A program made the translations under genes and the position numbers. Source: Aplectana chamaeleonis (taxonomy: Eukaryota; Nematoda; Chromadorea; Rhabditida; Cosmocercidae). Taken from it: 64,000 nucleotides of DNA. Where the stretch lies: positions 248,001 to 312,000 of the forward strand of contig JAPDOI010000419.1 in the NCBI GenBank assembly GCA_029168955.1, given 5' to 3'. The notes under the pieces are model-generated. The model was not told the DNA's origin, did not search any database, and saw only the letters and a list, made by a program, of their open reading frames with translations. Each line of letters begins with the position of its first letter. The stretch's first letter is position 1. This document shows positions 1 to 10,935 of this stretch, piece by piece.

Positions 1-79
1 AATTGTGTTCAACGCCCAAAACTACCCTCCTAATTAAACTTTGGGTAAAGTACGGATTTTCGGTTGGACGTTCATTTAT

Positions 80-609
80 ACACTTCACCGTAACGTTAAA
101 CTGCTATGATGCGGTTGCAGTCGACACACGAAAACTGCGGTGCAAAGCTTGGCACTTCGCCAGATGTCGTCATCGATCGACAACACAGCTGATTCTCTGG
201 GTGAGTTACAGTTTATGTTATTTTTTTTCTAGTTTTTTTCTGCTGTATTTTTGTTTCTGACTCTTTAAATATTGCAAATAGGAACCTTTTTTAGTACGTG
301 AGAGGAATTAGCCAATTGTTCGATCTTTGAAATGTGTTTTTTTTTCAAAATTCTTTTTTTGAGAATAAAAAAGAACGACAAAATCTCCTGGCTTACTAAC
401 AAACCTTTTTCGCAATATTATAGTAGTCAGAAACTAAAATGGAGCAGAAACAGGCGTGAGGAAAAGAAGGAAACCCGTAACTCATTCAGAAAATCAGCTG
501 TGGTGTCGATCGATGACGAAATCTGGCCAAGCGCAAGGTTTCCCACATTACTTTTAGAGTGTCGACCGCAACCGCACCATAGCCTTTTAACATTGCGGTA
601 AACTATACA
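80..609. repeat. Decayed inverted-repeat MITE, expanded copy
   Basis: The ends (about 80-200 and 490-609) are inverted relative to each other and match the compact hairpin element at 16429-16670: both carry GTTAAACTGC/ATTGCGGTAAAC-like termini, a GATGCGGTTGCAG segment and a CGTCATCGATCGAC segment. About 280 bp of unrelated AT-rich DNA sits between the arms, so this is an older or interrupted copy. No coding content is convincing. Confidence 0.55.
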
Positions 610-1033
610 AACTAAAGAGCTCTCGAGGCGTTTTAGAAAAGTGTTGCAGATTCAACTTAGAATCCTCCCAGTGAGTTATTTGGGTTATACTTGTCAGCTG
701 CATACGGCTATACGGTGTCAACAACCAGATAACAACATAAGACTGCAAACTTTTTTAGAGTTGTTCTTACAGTAAGAGCAGTTGTTGTTGGCAAGTTGGT
801 GAGCCTCATGTTGTTATCCATATAGAAACAACTATACCGCGGTTCGTTACGGCGACAAGCAGAAAGTTGTTTTTAAAGTCGAAATCAAGTGAACGAAAAT
901 GTTCTGAGTTCAACGCCAAACCTCTCCCTCTAGATGTCATAGAGTTAGCATGGATCCTAGTGATACTTTGCGATGCCAATTGAAGGCTCGCGCAAAATCG
1001 GTTCCATATGCTATAACAATTCTCTGGAATTCG

Positions 1034-1316
1034 TACTGTGCTTATCTGGGTCAAATTCCGGTCCGCAATTGCGTCTCGACACGCTTTGCGGGCGCACGCG
1101 CTCGAGTCAATCAAGTTTCCAGCTCCAAAGCCGACTCGAAATGACTTTTTTATACAGTTTTCTTCTATTTTGTTTAGTTTTTAGTTTGTTAAATCCATCT
1201 AGAGTCAACACATCGGCAGCTGCGGCGCTGGAAACTCTTCCGACTCGAAAGCGCGCGGCCGCAAAGCGTGTCGAGACGTAATTGTGGACCGGAATTTGAC
1301 CCAGATAAGCACATTA
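1034..1316. mobile_element. Long-TIR hairpin MITE (TACTGTGCTTATCTGGG family), copy 1
   Basis: The first and last roughly 75 bp are near-perfect inverted repeats (CAAATTCCGGTCCGCAAT, GTCTCGACACGCTTTGCGG and the CGCGCTCGAGTC segment against their complements at 1215-1316). A second copy lies at 46664-46946 with the same termini and similar AT-rich core. Termini begin TA, compatible with a TA target duplication as in Tc1/mariner-derived MITEs; superfamily is inferred only. Confidence 0.85.
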
Positions 1317-2219
1317 CCACTCTCGCATCACGACAGGATCACCGGCCGGGTTACGAGAGTGGTATTGAAAAAAAGGCGGAGTTCTCGCAGCATATCCGGC
1401 CCTGAGTGTCCTATATGCTGCCGATATGGATTCGTGGCTAGCAGCAATGTAGCAGTATATTTCGTCGAGTCTCATCTCCTCCTTTGCGACATATCCCAGC
1501 TAGGATGTTGGGCGGATGGGGAAGCAAAAGACACTGCAGTGGCACGACCGATTTTGTGATCTACGTGGATCATCAAAGGGGCCGACTGCCCAGTCCCTGC
1601 CTCAACCCGGAGCGTTGATGCATCCGGCCCCTGGCGCACGGCAGCAGTCGCGGATGCTCTCAGCAAAATCTGTAGCCCTTAGGTTCTGCACATGTGTAGT
1701 TGGCGTCGTGGTGCCATGCTGCAGCTAAAAAACAAAAAACACTCAAGAAAGCTTCTGTAAGGTTTATTAAATCATTACAAACGCAAAAAGTATTGCATTG
1801 TAACTTCGTACACTGGCTTCGGCCTGACTGTGGAAGAACATTACCAGAAAAAAAAACATAGTAACAAAGAGATCACAAGAGATCCTATCTTCAGTCATAG
1901 AAAGCAGAGACAAACACGTAAAGACAAAAATTGGATAACTCTCATCAACAAAAAAAACAGTCCTCTGAACACCAGTGCTCTTGCGGGCCATTGTGCCATC
2001 GCTTTTTTTGAGTGGCTAAGGTTCCAAACGCGGCCTTCTTCTGAAATCGACACGGAAGGCATTTTCAGGCCGAAATTCTCCGAAAGCAATGTAAATGTAA
2101 ACCCACCGGGGCAGGGACACGCTCGTCGTCTCGGAGAATATACTGTCGGATATCCGCGCTAAATTCGAGATTTTCAGGGCAGTATGCGCAAAAATTATGC
2201 ACTACCACAAGTCTCAGAA
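1317..2219. other. No gene recognised
   Basis: Unique-looking sequence with only short random open frames, no convincing splice-site-bounded exon and no inverted repeat that I can see. The same applies to 610-1033. Confidence 0.4.
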
Positions 2220-3190
2220 CCCATTATACTAAACCTTAGGAGTGTTTTACATGATACATAGAGTGCGCAACACGAATCTGATGTCAGTTTATCGATTTTT
2301 TATACAGTTTGCGGTAGATTACGGTGTGTACACGGTAATTAGTCAAAGTCTCAGATTTGATTAAAAATTTCTATGTGGGCGTTTTTCAGGGTGCTGAATA
2401 CGAATCCGATGTCCATTTGTCGATTTTTGACTTACTAGGGTAAGCTTTACCCCCCTCCCCCAAAATAGCACGAAGCTTACCGTAACTTACATTAAACGAC
2501 AGAATTTTGATGAACGGACTACAAGACTCCATGATATTGCTCACCAGCGTGCGTACGCGCCGAGTTCCGGTGGGTATCGCGCGCGCGACGAATACTAAAA
2601 ACCTACCATCGCTTAGATGAGGCTTCGTCACTTTACACGATTAAACGGCTCTCGTTTGTGACATGAAATGAACACAGCAAAGTAAGTAATGCCCCAGGAC
2701 ATGTCAATTTCTCTGGTTTCACCTAAGAGCGAGAAAGCAGCGTTGCCGCACAACTCGCCGCGCGCGACGCTCACCGACCGCGACACGGCAGGCAAGGGTG
2801 AGCAATATCCGCCCCCCCACCGGACTACAGATTCGTGTTCAGCACCCTGTATTACCCCTACACACAAGTTTTGAGCTGAATCCGGAATAAAAAAAGCACT
2901 CTAAAAATTTCATTGGGGCTACCCTTACCTTGCCGCGAGGCCTAGAAAAATGCCCATAACTTCTTTCAGAGTGAGTCTATGCAGCTGCGCAGAGCATATT
3001 TGGACTATACGCCCACAAATGATTCTGAAAAAGTACATTTCATCTGGAATGGCCAGATTGACCAATCGGAGCTCCGTTGTAAGATAGCACCCCTACGGGC
3101 ATCAGTTAAAGGACTCAGATCTTTAAAAGCAATGATCGAGAACATAACAGGAAACGAGAGTGAGAAAAGCACCAAGAGTTTCAGTTGAAA
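2220..3190. repeat. Interspersed repeat family P (GTGCTGAA-CACGAATC), inverted pair
   Basis: Segments at about 2220-2440 and 2830-3190 carry, in opposite orientation, the motif AGGGTGCTGAATACGAATC and stretches that recur at 36670-37540, 42010-43050 and 52740-53430 (TACCGTAATCTGTCAAAAA-type text, AAAACGCCYATAACTTTTT). About 390 bp of other DNA, including a pyrimidine-rich tract, separates them. No protein is evident; the family may be a large non-autonomous element. Confidence 0.55.
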
Positions 3191-3810
3191 CATATGCGAA
3201 AATTCGAAGCGGGGTGAAATTTCGAAATGAATGCCGCTGCCGCCGTAAACCAGCTACGCACCACGGCTAGCGATGGAGCCTAATAAACCCACTCTAGTAT
3301 TCTTTCGTTGCCACAAATCTGAGGGAGGAGTATCCAGGAAAAAGCAGAACCTTCTTTTCTACAACAAACTTGAAAAAATGAAACATGCCCAAGATCTGGT
3401 GCTTCCCCGCCCCCCCCCCTCCCTGCTGCGATTGCACCCCTAATCGCTCTAGTAGCCGAAAAATTTATACCAGACGAGCTTAAAGTTACCTTCACAGGAA
3501 TACGAAGGACGGAATGATTAGTAGGCTTGGGTAGGGGCGGCATAGTCGCATTTTCGCACCTAATCTGAATTCAAGCTCTCCCTGCACCTCGCCGCCGCGT
3601 TCATGCGTGCGTTCGCGCTTCACGAACGTCGCAGGATATGCTGCTGTGTGCGAGGGATATGCTGGCATCTACAGCACCTACGCAGCTGTTTGCGCATCAT
3701 ATCTTCGACCAATCACGACTGAGTGGGCGTACCCGCAGTGTATGCTGCCATGGCCCTGCAAATTGGAAAAGAGGCGGAACCTTCGAGAGTGGTATTCAGC
3801 GAGTTCCAAA
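3191..3810. other. No gene recognised
   Basis: Contains a homopolymer C run near 3405-3420 and no supported coding sequence. Confidence 0.4.
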
Positions 3811-3905
3811 GTTGTCAATCACTGGATAAGGGGAGCCGGCGACGCTCTTTCGCGGGAAAAATCGCGCGCGAGAAAACGAAGGGTGGATGGCTATTGATCG
3901 AATGA
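3811..3905. repeat. Half copy of the GGCGGGAAAAATTGCGCGC hairpin MITE
   Basis: Reads ATCACTGGAT, then a CGACGCT segment, GCGGGAAAAATCGCGCGCG and GGCTATTGATCG, matching one arm plus loop of the complete hairpin at 23861-24007. The second arm is missing. Confidence 0.6.
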
Positions 3906-4393
3906 TTTCAAGTCCGATTGCTGAACGCGGCTTACTACTTGAGAGACGCTGACGATAGGTGCACCAACCTTCATCGGGAAAGCAAAGTGACACTGAATCC
4001 ATGCCGACTGTATGTATGGATCAGCGCTATAGGTATCAAAAAATAATCTCCGAAAGATGCACGATTGAATTGGTCCTAAGTCAGTTAGTAGCCTATTGTT
4101 AAACGACAATACAACTTTTACAAGTGAAATCGTCTTCAAAGTGAGTTAGTAACATAATCGTGGACATCTACATGTGGGGGTGAAGCATCCGGCAGCTTAC
4201 CTCTTCTTCGAGAGGTCTATATGCGCTCCCTGCTTCATACGAGTGTTGCGTAGCATAACACTCCCCTGCTCCGATTTCTGCGATTTCAGTGGCTAAATAC
4301 GAGCGATGTTGTGCAGAGTGGGGAAATGCCGTTGAACCATGTCGAATGCCTTTCCGACAACTCTACGGCACTACTTGTGAAAAGAACGATAGT

Positions 4394-4863
4394 TAAAGGC
4401 AGTGTTCACGATAAAAAATGTGTTTCAGTTTCCACTAGGTATAGGTAGTGGAGGGGCACACTGTAACGCTGACGTTGAAAGAACGCATGAAAACGAGCCA
4501 CGAGACGCTCCAAAAGAGCCCGAATTCGGCAAACCCCAAAAGCGCAACACGAGCCCACCGACGTGAACAAATGAATGCTTGAGATCATGAGATGAGCGAT
4601 GACTTCCAATCATTAGCCCCATTCTTCCCTTTATTCTCATCTTCTCTCTTTACTCGGGTTAGCTCGCATACATCGGCTGCAAAAGAGGGAAGCCTCGGAC
4701 AACTCGTCCACCACGCTTCTCTAGCTCAATTTTTGAGGGACCATAACTCCGTTCCCAGAAGGTCTTGTACGATTTCAGAGACATCATTGGAATCTGCATG
4801 AGGCCGTTTTCAAGATAGATGGAAAAACAGAAGAACGATTTTCATCGTGAGCACTGCCTTTAA
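4394..4863 (+). mobile_element. TTAA-flanked MITE (AGGCAGTGTTCACGAT ends), copy
   Basis: Starts TTAA-AGGCAGTGTTCACGATAA and ends with the complement, TCATCGTGAGCACTGCCT-TTAA. The interior (TTTCCACTAGGTATAGGTAG, GGGGCACACTGTAACG, GAGGGACCATAACTCCG, CCGTTTTCAAGATAG) is shared with copies at 17043, 31471, 33324 and 41513. No transposase is encoded. TTAA on both sides suggests a TTAA-targeting (piggyBac-like) transposase in trans, but a TTA target (Harbinger-like) cannot be excluded. Confidence 0.85.
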
Positions 4864-5408
4864 GAGCGCCAGAACGGGGCTACCGTAATCTCACTCGAGT
4901 TGGCTCTTAGATTTTCTAAGTTTTGACTCCATTTTCGCTACATCTTGACCACCCGTGGTGCTGTTTTCATACTTCCCGGGCCAGGCAGATCTTCAACTGC
5001 TGACCCCTGTGTCAATGATGACACACTGCTCTTCACTTCTTTCATATTCTACACCTTATCAATGGGATATCATTAAATTTGTTTACGAGAGCTAAATGGG
5101 GCAGTATAACATCATTTCTAAGAATACGGTAGCCCTGTTCTGGCGCACTTAACAATCGTTCTTGTCTACTTGTGATACCGACTGTATTCGCCTTCCTATA
5201 GGATCTGAATTTGCTCGTAGTAATTCATTTGCTGACGTTCGAACGATGATCTTCTTTTACAATCACTATAAAATTATCACTGCCGTAAATTACAGCGTAA
5301 ATCTGTGCTGACTGCACACCTCGCACATGACTGACGCCTGTTCCTATTTGTTTCATTCAATCTTGGAAGGTTTCTAAAAATTCGTTAGCTTATCAGTGTC
5401 TTTTGTAA
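4864..5408. other. No gene recognised
   Basis: No supported exon, RNA gene or repeat noticed. Confidence 0.4.
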
Positions 5409-5851
5409 GGCATCTTTCATAGTCATCACCGCAAGCGCGGCACGCGCGTGACGCGCGGGACAAGCGGTGGACTATGAAACTTCTCACCGCGCGGGACGAG
5501 CGGAAGGCCACTATGAAATCTCCAGCGGCACCGCCATGGCGGTGCGGGTAAAAGTCGGGCCTCAACTGGGACTTGTACAGAAATTCCTCGCTTGCATTTG
5601 CGTATACGGTGGCGCAGGATAGTCCCAGAATTATTTATGTTGGAGTGGACTCAAATCGAGAAGCAGTTATTTATTGAAACGGTAAAACCGCCACGGCGGT
5701 TTGGGCGGCGCCGCTATGGCGGTGCTGATGGACTATGAAAGTTCTAACCGCACGTCACGCGCGTGCCGCGCGGTAAGAACTTTCATAGTCCACCGCCCCT
5801 CCCACGCGTCACGCGCCTGCCGCGCTTGCGGTGAGGACTATGAAAGATGCC
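5409..5851 (+). mobile_element. GGCATCTTTCATAGTC MITE with internal palindromes, copy 1
   Basis: Ends GGCATCTTTCATAGTC and GACTATGAAAGATGCC are exact complements. Inside, GACTATGAAA or its complement recurs several times and short palindromes such as CACCGCCATGGCGGTG and AAACCGCCACGGCGGTTT-like segments occur symmetrically. The second copy is at 43463-43878 in the opposite orientation. No coding function is visible. Confidence 0.85.
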
Positions 5852-6748
5852 TCATTGTTTTAGTTCCCGTCCCAGTGCTGTCTGCTGCTGTTTCATGTTT
5901 CGCATCCAAATCCTTCCGTGGCGTCAACGGTGGCGCCCTACTAGCCCCGCTCAGCATACTATTATTTCTGCTCCCTACTCCATCTGAAATCGGAGTATTT
6001 TTTGATAGTTTCTTGCTATCACTTCAAGGGAATAAACTCAAACGTTTTCTTCTGTAAGTAGCACACAAAAACATCAAAGTTTCATACACGCGAAACACAT
6101 TCCTGAATAGAGGCAATTTTGAAACCATTCTATCAGCTTCAGCCCTCTTTCTTTTATTTAATATGGCCCATTTCCGACAAACGAATCCTGTGCTTCAATG
6201 TTTCATTCCTCTTCATCGTCTTGGAATCATACTTCTTGTTCTCTATTTTTTCTCTTCTTAAACTCCAAACTAGAGCTTTCTTCCTTGCTGAGAAGTTAAG
6301 GTAAAGTTTCTGTCCAAAACTTCATCACTTTTTTTTAAAAATTCAAACAGTAGTCTAAGTCTAAGGGTAGGAACGAAACGATTGTGAGACTAACAGCCGG
6401 GGTCGGCTAGGCCATCGTGTTGCACCTCAGCGGAGCATCCTTCCCTTCTCTTTGGTGGCCAAAAAATTTGGGAAACTTTTACGAACTCTTCTCAAACTCT
6501 CCGGTTTCATGTTGAATTCACACGATCTCCACTCTGAATTCTTCTTTCTGGAGTTCTAGTTTGCGTTTTTTACGACCCTCTCATCACTAGTTGAAAAATT
6601 CCGCATCGGCCTTTGACCCTGCCGATTACCACAGTGATGTTGTATGCCGCATGTTGGAAAGAATGCTTAAACGACGCGTGCAAGAACAGTGTACTAATTT
6701 AAGGAATTCCATTCCTAATGTTATAAATTTGTAAGGTCACTGTTATTA
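5852..6748. other. No gene recognised
   Basis: AT-rich, no supported exon. Confidence 0.4.
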
Positions 6749-6896
6749 TATCGTGCATCACTGGATGAGGGATCGCCGCGACGCTGCTTGGCGGGAAAAA
6801 TTGCGCGATCAATAGCCACTCTCCCTTCGTTTTCCCGCGCGCAATTTTTCCCGCCGAGCAGCGTCGAGGCGATCCCTCATCCAGTGATGGACGATA
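6749..6896. mobile_element. Hairpin MITE (GGCGGGAAAAATTGCGCG), full copy 1
   Basis: Almost the entire 148 bp folds on itself: TATCGTGCATCACTGGATG and GAGGGATCGCCGCGACGCTG pair with their complements on the right, leaving a short loop with AATAGCCACTC. A second full copy is at 23861-24007 and half copies lie at 3811-3905 and 11880-11950. Each arm carries TTTTTCCCGCC or its complement. Confidence 0.85.
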
Positions 6897-6991
6897 TAGC
6901 AGTAATGAACGGTAGTCATATTAACATTTATTTCCTCACAATCTGGCAAATAATTCAATCTTTATCATTGAATTCAAGATTCAAAACACAT

Positions 6992-7889
6992 TTACAGTAT
7001 TTCGCGAGGTTCGTAATCACAATTTACAGAAGTTTCGACATCTGAAGGACATCTCGCATCACATTGGGTGCAGACTTCATGCGCCCAATGTTTGCAGTCG
7101 GAACATTTATGCGAACTCACGAACTCCCTCTCAGGCGTGTTTGCTGGTATCCTCTTGAACAAAGCAATACAAATGGTTTCCGTTTTCATTTTAGTCTGAC
7201 GCATCGACCAGGCGGCTGGCCGTGTGGGGTTGGCGGCCTCACTGGAGAATGGGGTTTCGATTCGCGCAGGGTGATCTACCACCGCAGCCACATTCATTCA
7301 TCAGACTAAATTGATTGCGCGAACTCTATGTCCGCATCATTTGAATTGGTAACAAGAATCACATGAAGTCTTTCCGGGATAGTATTCTTTTGTGCAGCAC
7401 TTCTCTGAACAGAGGTGTTCGAAATCATAACATAGTCATCGATTTGAAGCTTCTATAAAAACTTTAAAATGCAAATGGGCGATTTTCTTGATGGACATCT
7501 TATGGTTGAGATTTCCGTTATTTTCATTGCTTGCGTATGAAGTGAATGAGGGCAGTTCATCAGACACAGTTCGGCCTCTTCTACGAGCGATTTTATCCGG
7601 TCCACAGTTTTTTTGGAGAAAATTCGCACTTGCCAGGTATATTTCTCAGACGCAATAAATATGACCTGAGTGCCGCCATATTCTAAAAGGAGGTAGCATT
7701 CAAAACGTGTTCTTTGGTTGTGTAGGTACTCTTACCTAACATTTCAATTTGATTGATTATGTCCTTATTGCAGTACCATTTCCATATTTGAGATAGACAG
7801 ATTATTGTTCGCCACATCGCAGTCATAACTTGCTTCGTCTACAAAAGCTTCACCAAACATCGTAGCCTTATCCACGACGTTTTCTGCTG
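6992..7889 (-). pseudogene. Decayed protein-coding remnant with Cys-rich C-terminal part, family not recognised
   Basis: Several protein-like open segments follow one another on the minus strand but change frame. The best (about 7725-7459) reads TRFECYLLLEYGGTQVIF, then KYTWQVRIFSKKTVDRIKSL, a mixed-charge sequence typical of real protein. Upstream segments include WKWYCNKDIINQIEML. Downstream come CSEKCCTKEYYPGKTSCDSC and, near 7080-7020, CSDCKHWAHEVCTQCDARC, whose C-x2-C-x2-W-x-H-x2-C spacing resembles part of a PHD-like zinc finger. Frameshifts and stops between segments argue for a dead gene or degenerate transposon protein; some breaks might be introns. A fragment resembling the AGGCAGTG MITE end abuts it at 7890. 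I cannot name the family. Confidence 0.45.
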
Positions 7890-7905
7890 AAAGGCAGGGT
7901 TCGCG

Positions 7906-9050
7906 ATAAAAATGACTTATGAGCTCTCAACACAACCCTATTACAAAAATGAAAACAAATCATTGCAAAGACATGCAATTGCTGAAACCTCGTCCTCTCA
8001 ACTCATTCATATTCGGTTATCCTAATCTTGTATAACAAATTCAGGGTTCAAACCCAGTTGGTAGGGCTGCACCCAAGATCCAAGAGAGGACTGGATGATA
8101 TGCCATAAGGAATAGAAATATTTTAACGGGATTTCTACGACAACAATCACTAAAAACACAAGATATCTACAATCGGGAAACGAAGAAAACTGAAGTTCTC
8201 ATGAAATTGCACAAAAAGGGTTGTTGGGTAGGGTTTTCTGATACTACCGTATGAATTCGTGATAAAAATAGGTTTTATTATAATAAAAACTTTTCCAGGA
8301 CACGACAGCGGTACAATATTCTTTCTTTGGATGTGGGTCAGTTTTCCCTCACTAAATATACGTGACACCAGATCACGGCTTAAAAAATATCAGAATTAAC
8401 AATATCAAGATTTCCCTAATACCAACAAAACAACTTCTACAATAAAGCCACAAGCAAACAATAGATGAGTAACCGCAACTATTCACGACGAGACGCAACA
8501 AAAACACTTCTAATGATGATCAAACTGTGAACAAACAAGAACACAAGTAGTGAGGAGCCCGCTCGGTCATTCCATTAGCTTGCTAATTGCAATTAAAACC
8601 AGGGCGTCAAATTTGTTTTTTTCAATCAATCCATGATCTAGTAACTGACCGGAAATCTTTTAGTTCCTCCGTCACTCGTTTCATTCAATCAGCTATATCG
8701 GTAGGTGTGCCGGCCGTCCTTTTTCACCGACATCTGCCTTCATCTCCTCGAACGAACTACATGTCGGTGGCCGGCCGAGATGGTGCAAGGCTTCTGCTCT
8801 CAACCAGTGGCGACTAACGGCTTCCTTGAAGAGTCCGAGTACTGGGAGTTTATCTCGAAAGAGCTGATGAAATCCACAAAAACGACTCCACCAGGAGCAT
8901 CCTGTATGAAACCATTCGACTTGGCACGGAATCCAATGAGCGCAAAAGCGTGCATCAGCTCATTGTGCGGGTCCGATTTCGACTCGCTGAAGTTTGCGAA
9001 ACATGCACCAGCAAAATAAACGCAGTAACAACGCATGGGAGGGATTGTCT
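7906..9050. other. No gene confidently recognised
   Basis: Several open frames overlap at 8150-8368 (minus) and 8800-9040 (both strands) without splice sites or a recognisable family. An imperfect stem pairs CACCGACAT (about 8725) with ATGTCGGTGGCCGGCC (8761). Confidence 0.35.
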
Positions 9051-9099
9051 CGTTTACAAGCCCCCGCGGCGGAGCTGGCAGCTAAATCTGTTCGCGGTG

Positions 9100-9379
9100 C
9101 CTGGTTTATCTGGAACTCACCTCAGTCGGTTGCTGTTACTAGTGTATCGATAGCGATGGCTTGCTGATCAAATGCACAGTGGGAGGAGCCTCACAACAGC
9201 GAATCCCCTGTCACACGGTGATTCGGTAGATGAAGGAGGGGGGGGGGGAGGGGGAGGTGCAGGGTTGAGCAGGCCGTTGTGCCGAATTTCGGCGGAGCTA
9301 CGACCCCCGCTGAGCTTACCCTGAGTGGATGTCACGCATCCGCCGGTTCGCCGCGGCGAACCTGAGGAAGCCCCTAACA
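9100..9379 (-). mobile_element. Probable LTR (3' LTR start) of a retroelement
   Basis: On the minus strand the sequence directly after a G-rich polypurine tract begins TGTTAGGGGCTTCC, the canonical TG start of an LTR. The LTR contains an 18-bp perfect palindrome, GGTTCGCCGCGGCGAACC (9346-9363), and a long pyrimidine tract. Its far end is not determinable because no second LTR is present in the window, so the lower coordinate is approximate. Confidence 0.5.
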
Positions 9380-9396
9380 TCCCCCCCCATCCTCAT
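9380..9396 (-). promoter_or_regulatory. Polypurine tract (plus-strand DNA primer site)
   Basis: Minus-strand reading is ATGAGGATGGGGGGGGA immediately before the TG of the LTR, the expected position of the RNase H-resistant primer for second-strand synthesis in LTR retroelements. Confidence 0.55.
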
Positions 9397-9427
9397 AAAC
9401 TGTGAGAGGGAAAGTTCCCCTCTGATC

Positions 9428-9776
9428 TACTTGGCCGCGGCCCGGATCAAGTGAAGCTGGCAGGCCCATGCGAAGGTCGCCAAATGGACTAGTAGCGTCC
9501 ATGCAGTCAGCACTGCACTCGCTATCAGCACGATCCTTCAGAGAAGCATCATGACCTGCCCAAAGTTCTCGTGGGAGGTCACTTCCTCCCAAAACTTGGG
9601 TGAGGTGGCGGCCGGACACGTTGGCAGGACGTCGGGGCACACGCAGTCGGGGCTTACGCGCGGGCACCTCTCCGCAAGAGCGTACTCGACGCTCTCGCGG
9701 CAGAGGTCGCGGATGGGAAGAATCGTCTCCCGCACGCAGCCCCGCCACGACTTGACCAGCTGCTGATCGTCGTCTC
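9428..9776 (-). pseudogene. Small Cys-rich membrane protein (envelope-like 3' ORF?) of the LTR element, one in-frame stop
   Basis: A good splice acceptor (CCCTACCTTTTTAG) is followed by a reading frame of about 116 codons to a TAG at 9428. The first part is rich in Cys, Trp and Pro (WRGCVRETILPIRDLCRES, then CPRVSPDCVCPDVLPTCP). The second half is a strongly hydrophobic helix starting RIVLIASAVLTAW, typical of a single membrane anchor. A single in-frame TGA at 9538-9540 separates the two halves. Base composition is much richer in GC than neighbours. Its position just before the polypurine tract fits the 3'-most gene of an LTR retroelement and the acceptor fits a spliced subgenomic message, as for envelope genes, but I recognise no named family and no gag or pol is present here. 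Confidence 0.45.
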
Positions 9777-9796
9777 CTAAAAAGGTAGGGCTGAGT

Positions 9797-10399
9797 TATA
9801 TTATATGAAAGCTGGTATTAACCTTATCACGATACAAATTACGGGCAGATTAATTTGCACCCCAGATAAACGACACGATGCCACCAAAGCCCCTCAAACT
9901 TGGGTGATTAACCCCGACGACGACAAATCGCGATGGGAAAAAACCATATCGAGCAAAGCTATCCCACAAATTGTTTTTCCCGTGATTGGAGGGTGAGGAG
10001 TGGCCAAAAACATCGAGAACCTAGGCATTAACACTGTGTTCCACTTAGCAAGAGTGGAAGAAACAAAAAACAAACAGGAATTCCCCAAAAAAAACGATGT
10101 GGGGTGATGAGCAGACGAGGTAAATTGGAGTTGGATCGCTCCCGCCGGTCCCAAATTTTATCGAATCACTCAATTACCGTCCTCACTGTTTTCGTCTCGG
10201 GACCTTTCCACTTCTTGTCCACTATTGTCCATCCATCTAAAGTTTCTGGCATTTGAGCAGGTATTTGGATTGCTTCCTCGATTGAGTGACCAGACGTTCA
10301 TGAACCTGCAACAACACCACTACATGTTTTTTTGTTCAACGACTTTACACTATTTCAAAAAATAATAGCTCAGAGGGAAGAAACAGGCGTAGAGCGGAG
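9797..10399. other. No gene recognised
   Basis: No supported exon or repeat apart from short random frames. Confidence 0.35.
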
Positions 10400-10935
10400 G
10401 ATTGGGAGAGATCAGCGTGGTCCCATATACTCATGAGGCCCCCGTCAGACTTCGTCGAAAAACCTGCCGAGTCCGACAGAGTCCGGGGTGGAAAAACCTG
10501 CTGAGTCCGGTTGCCCCCAGCGCCAACCACTTCCTCTGCGGAACACGCAATCGACAGTCAGTGGCAGCAGTACGTGGGGCAGAGCGCAGACGGTGAGAGT
10601 CGGAATGCGGAGGGACTCGGCAGGTCGCAGTCGGCCGAAAAAAATGCACCCAAATCACGTGAGAAACACCTATATCGACCGGGTGGGGTGAGGATGATTT
10701 CGGTGGGACTCAGTCGGACTCAGTCGGTGCATTGGCCCCGCCCTTGTACGCATGAGAACCATCAGTATCGATCGGAGGGGGGTTGCGGTGGGTATCAGAC
10801 GGTCGCAGTCGGACTCAGTGGGTTGATTTTTTTGCACCCGTTTCCCACGAATTCGGTGCGTATCGACCGGGTGGGACTCAGTAGATCCACCGACTATGAC
10901 GGCCTGAGAACGAACAGGGTGAATCTCGTTATGAG
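10400..10935. repeat. Degenerate repeats of GGACTCAGTCGG-type text
   Basis: GGTGGGACTCAGTCGGACTC, TCGCAGTCGGACTCAGTGGG, ATCGACCGGGTGGGACTCAG and AACCTGCYGAGTCCG recur at irregular spacing, several followed by a TTTTTTTGCACCC segment. This is a diverged tandem or clustered repeat; no coding function is supported. Confidence 0.55.

Noticed and set aside
8041..8085. GGTTCAAACC-type B box suggesting a tRNA
   Set aside because: GGGTTCAAACCC is present but no A box or cloverleaf arms can be found at proper spacing.
8706..8786. Hairpin pairing CACCGACAT with ATGTCGGTG and neighbouring GGCCGG segments
   Set aside because: Only 9 bp pair exactly and the flanking GC-rich match needs a bulge; not distinguishable from chance.
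9168..9748. Overlapping long frames on both strands around the LTR
   Set aside because: Open because of high GC content; only the frame following the splice acceptor and containing the membrane segment is retained.
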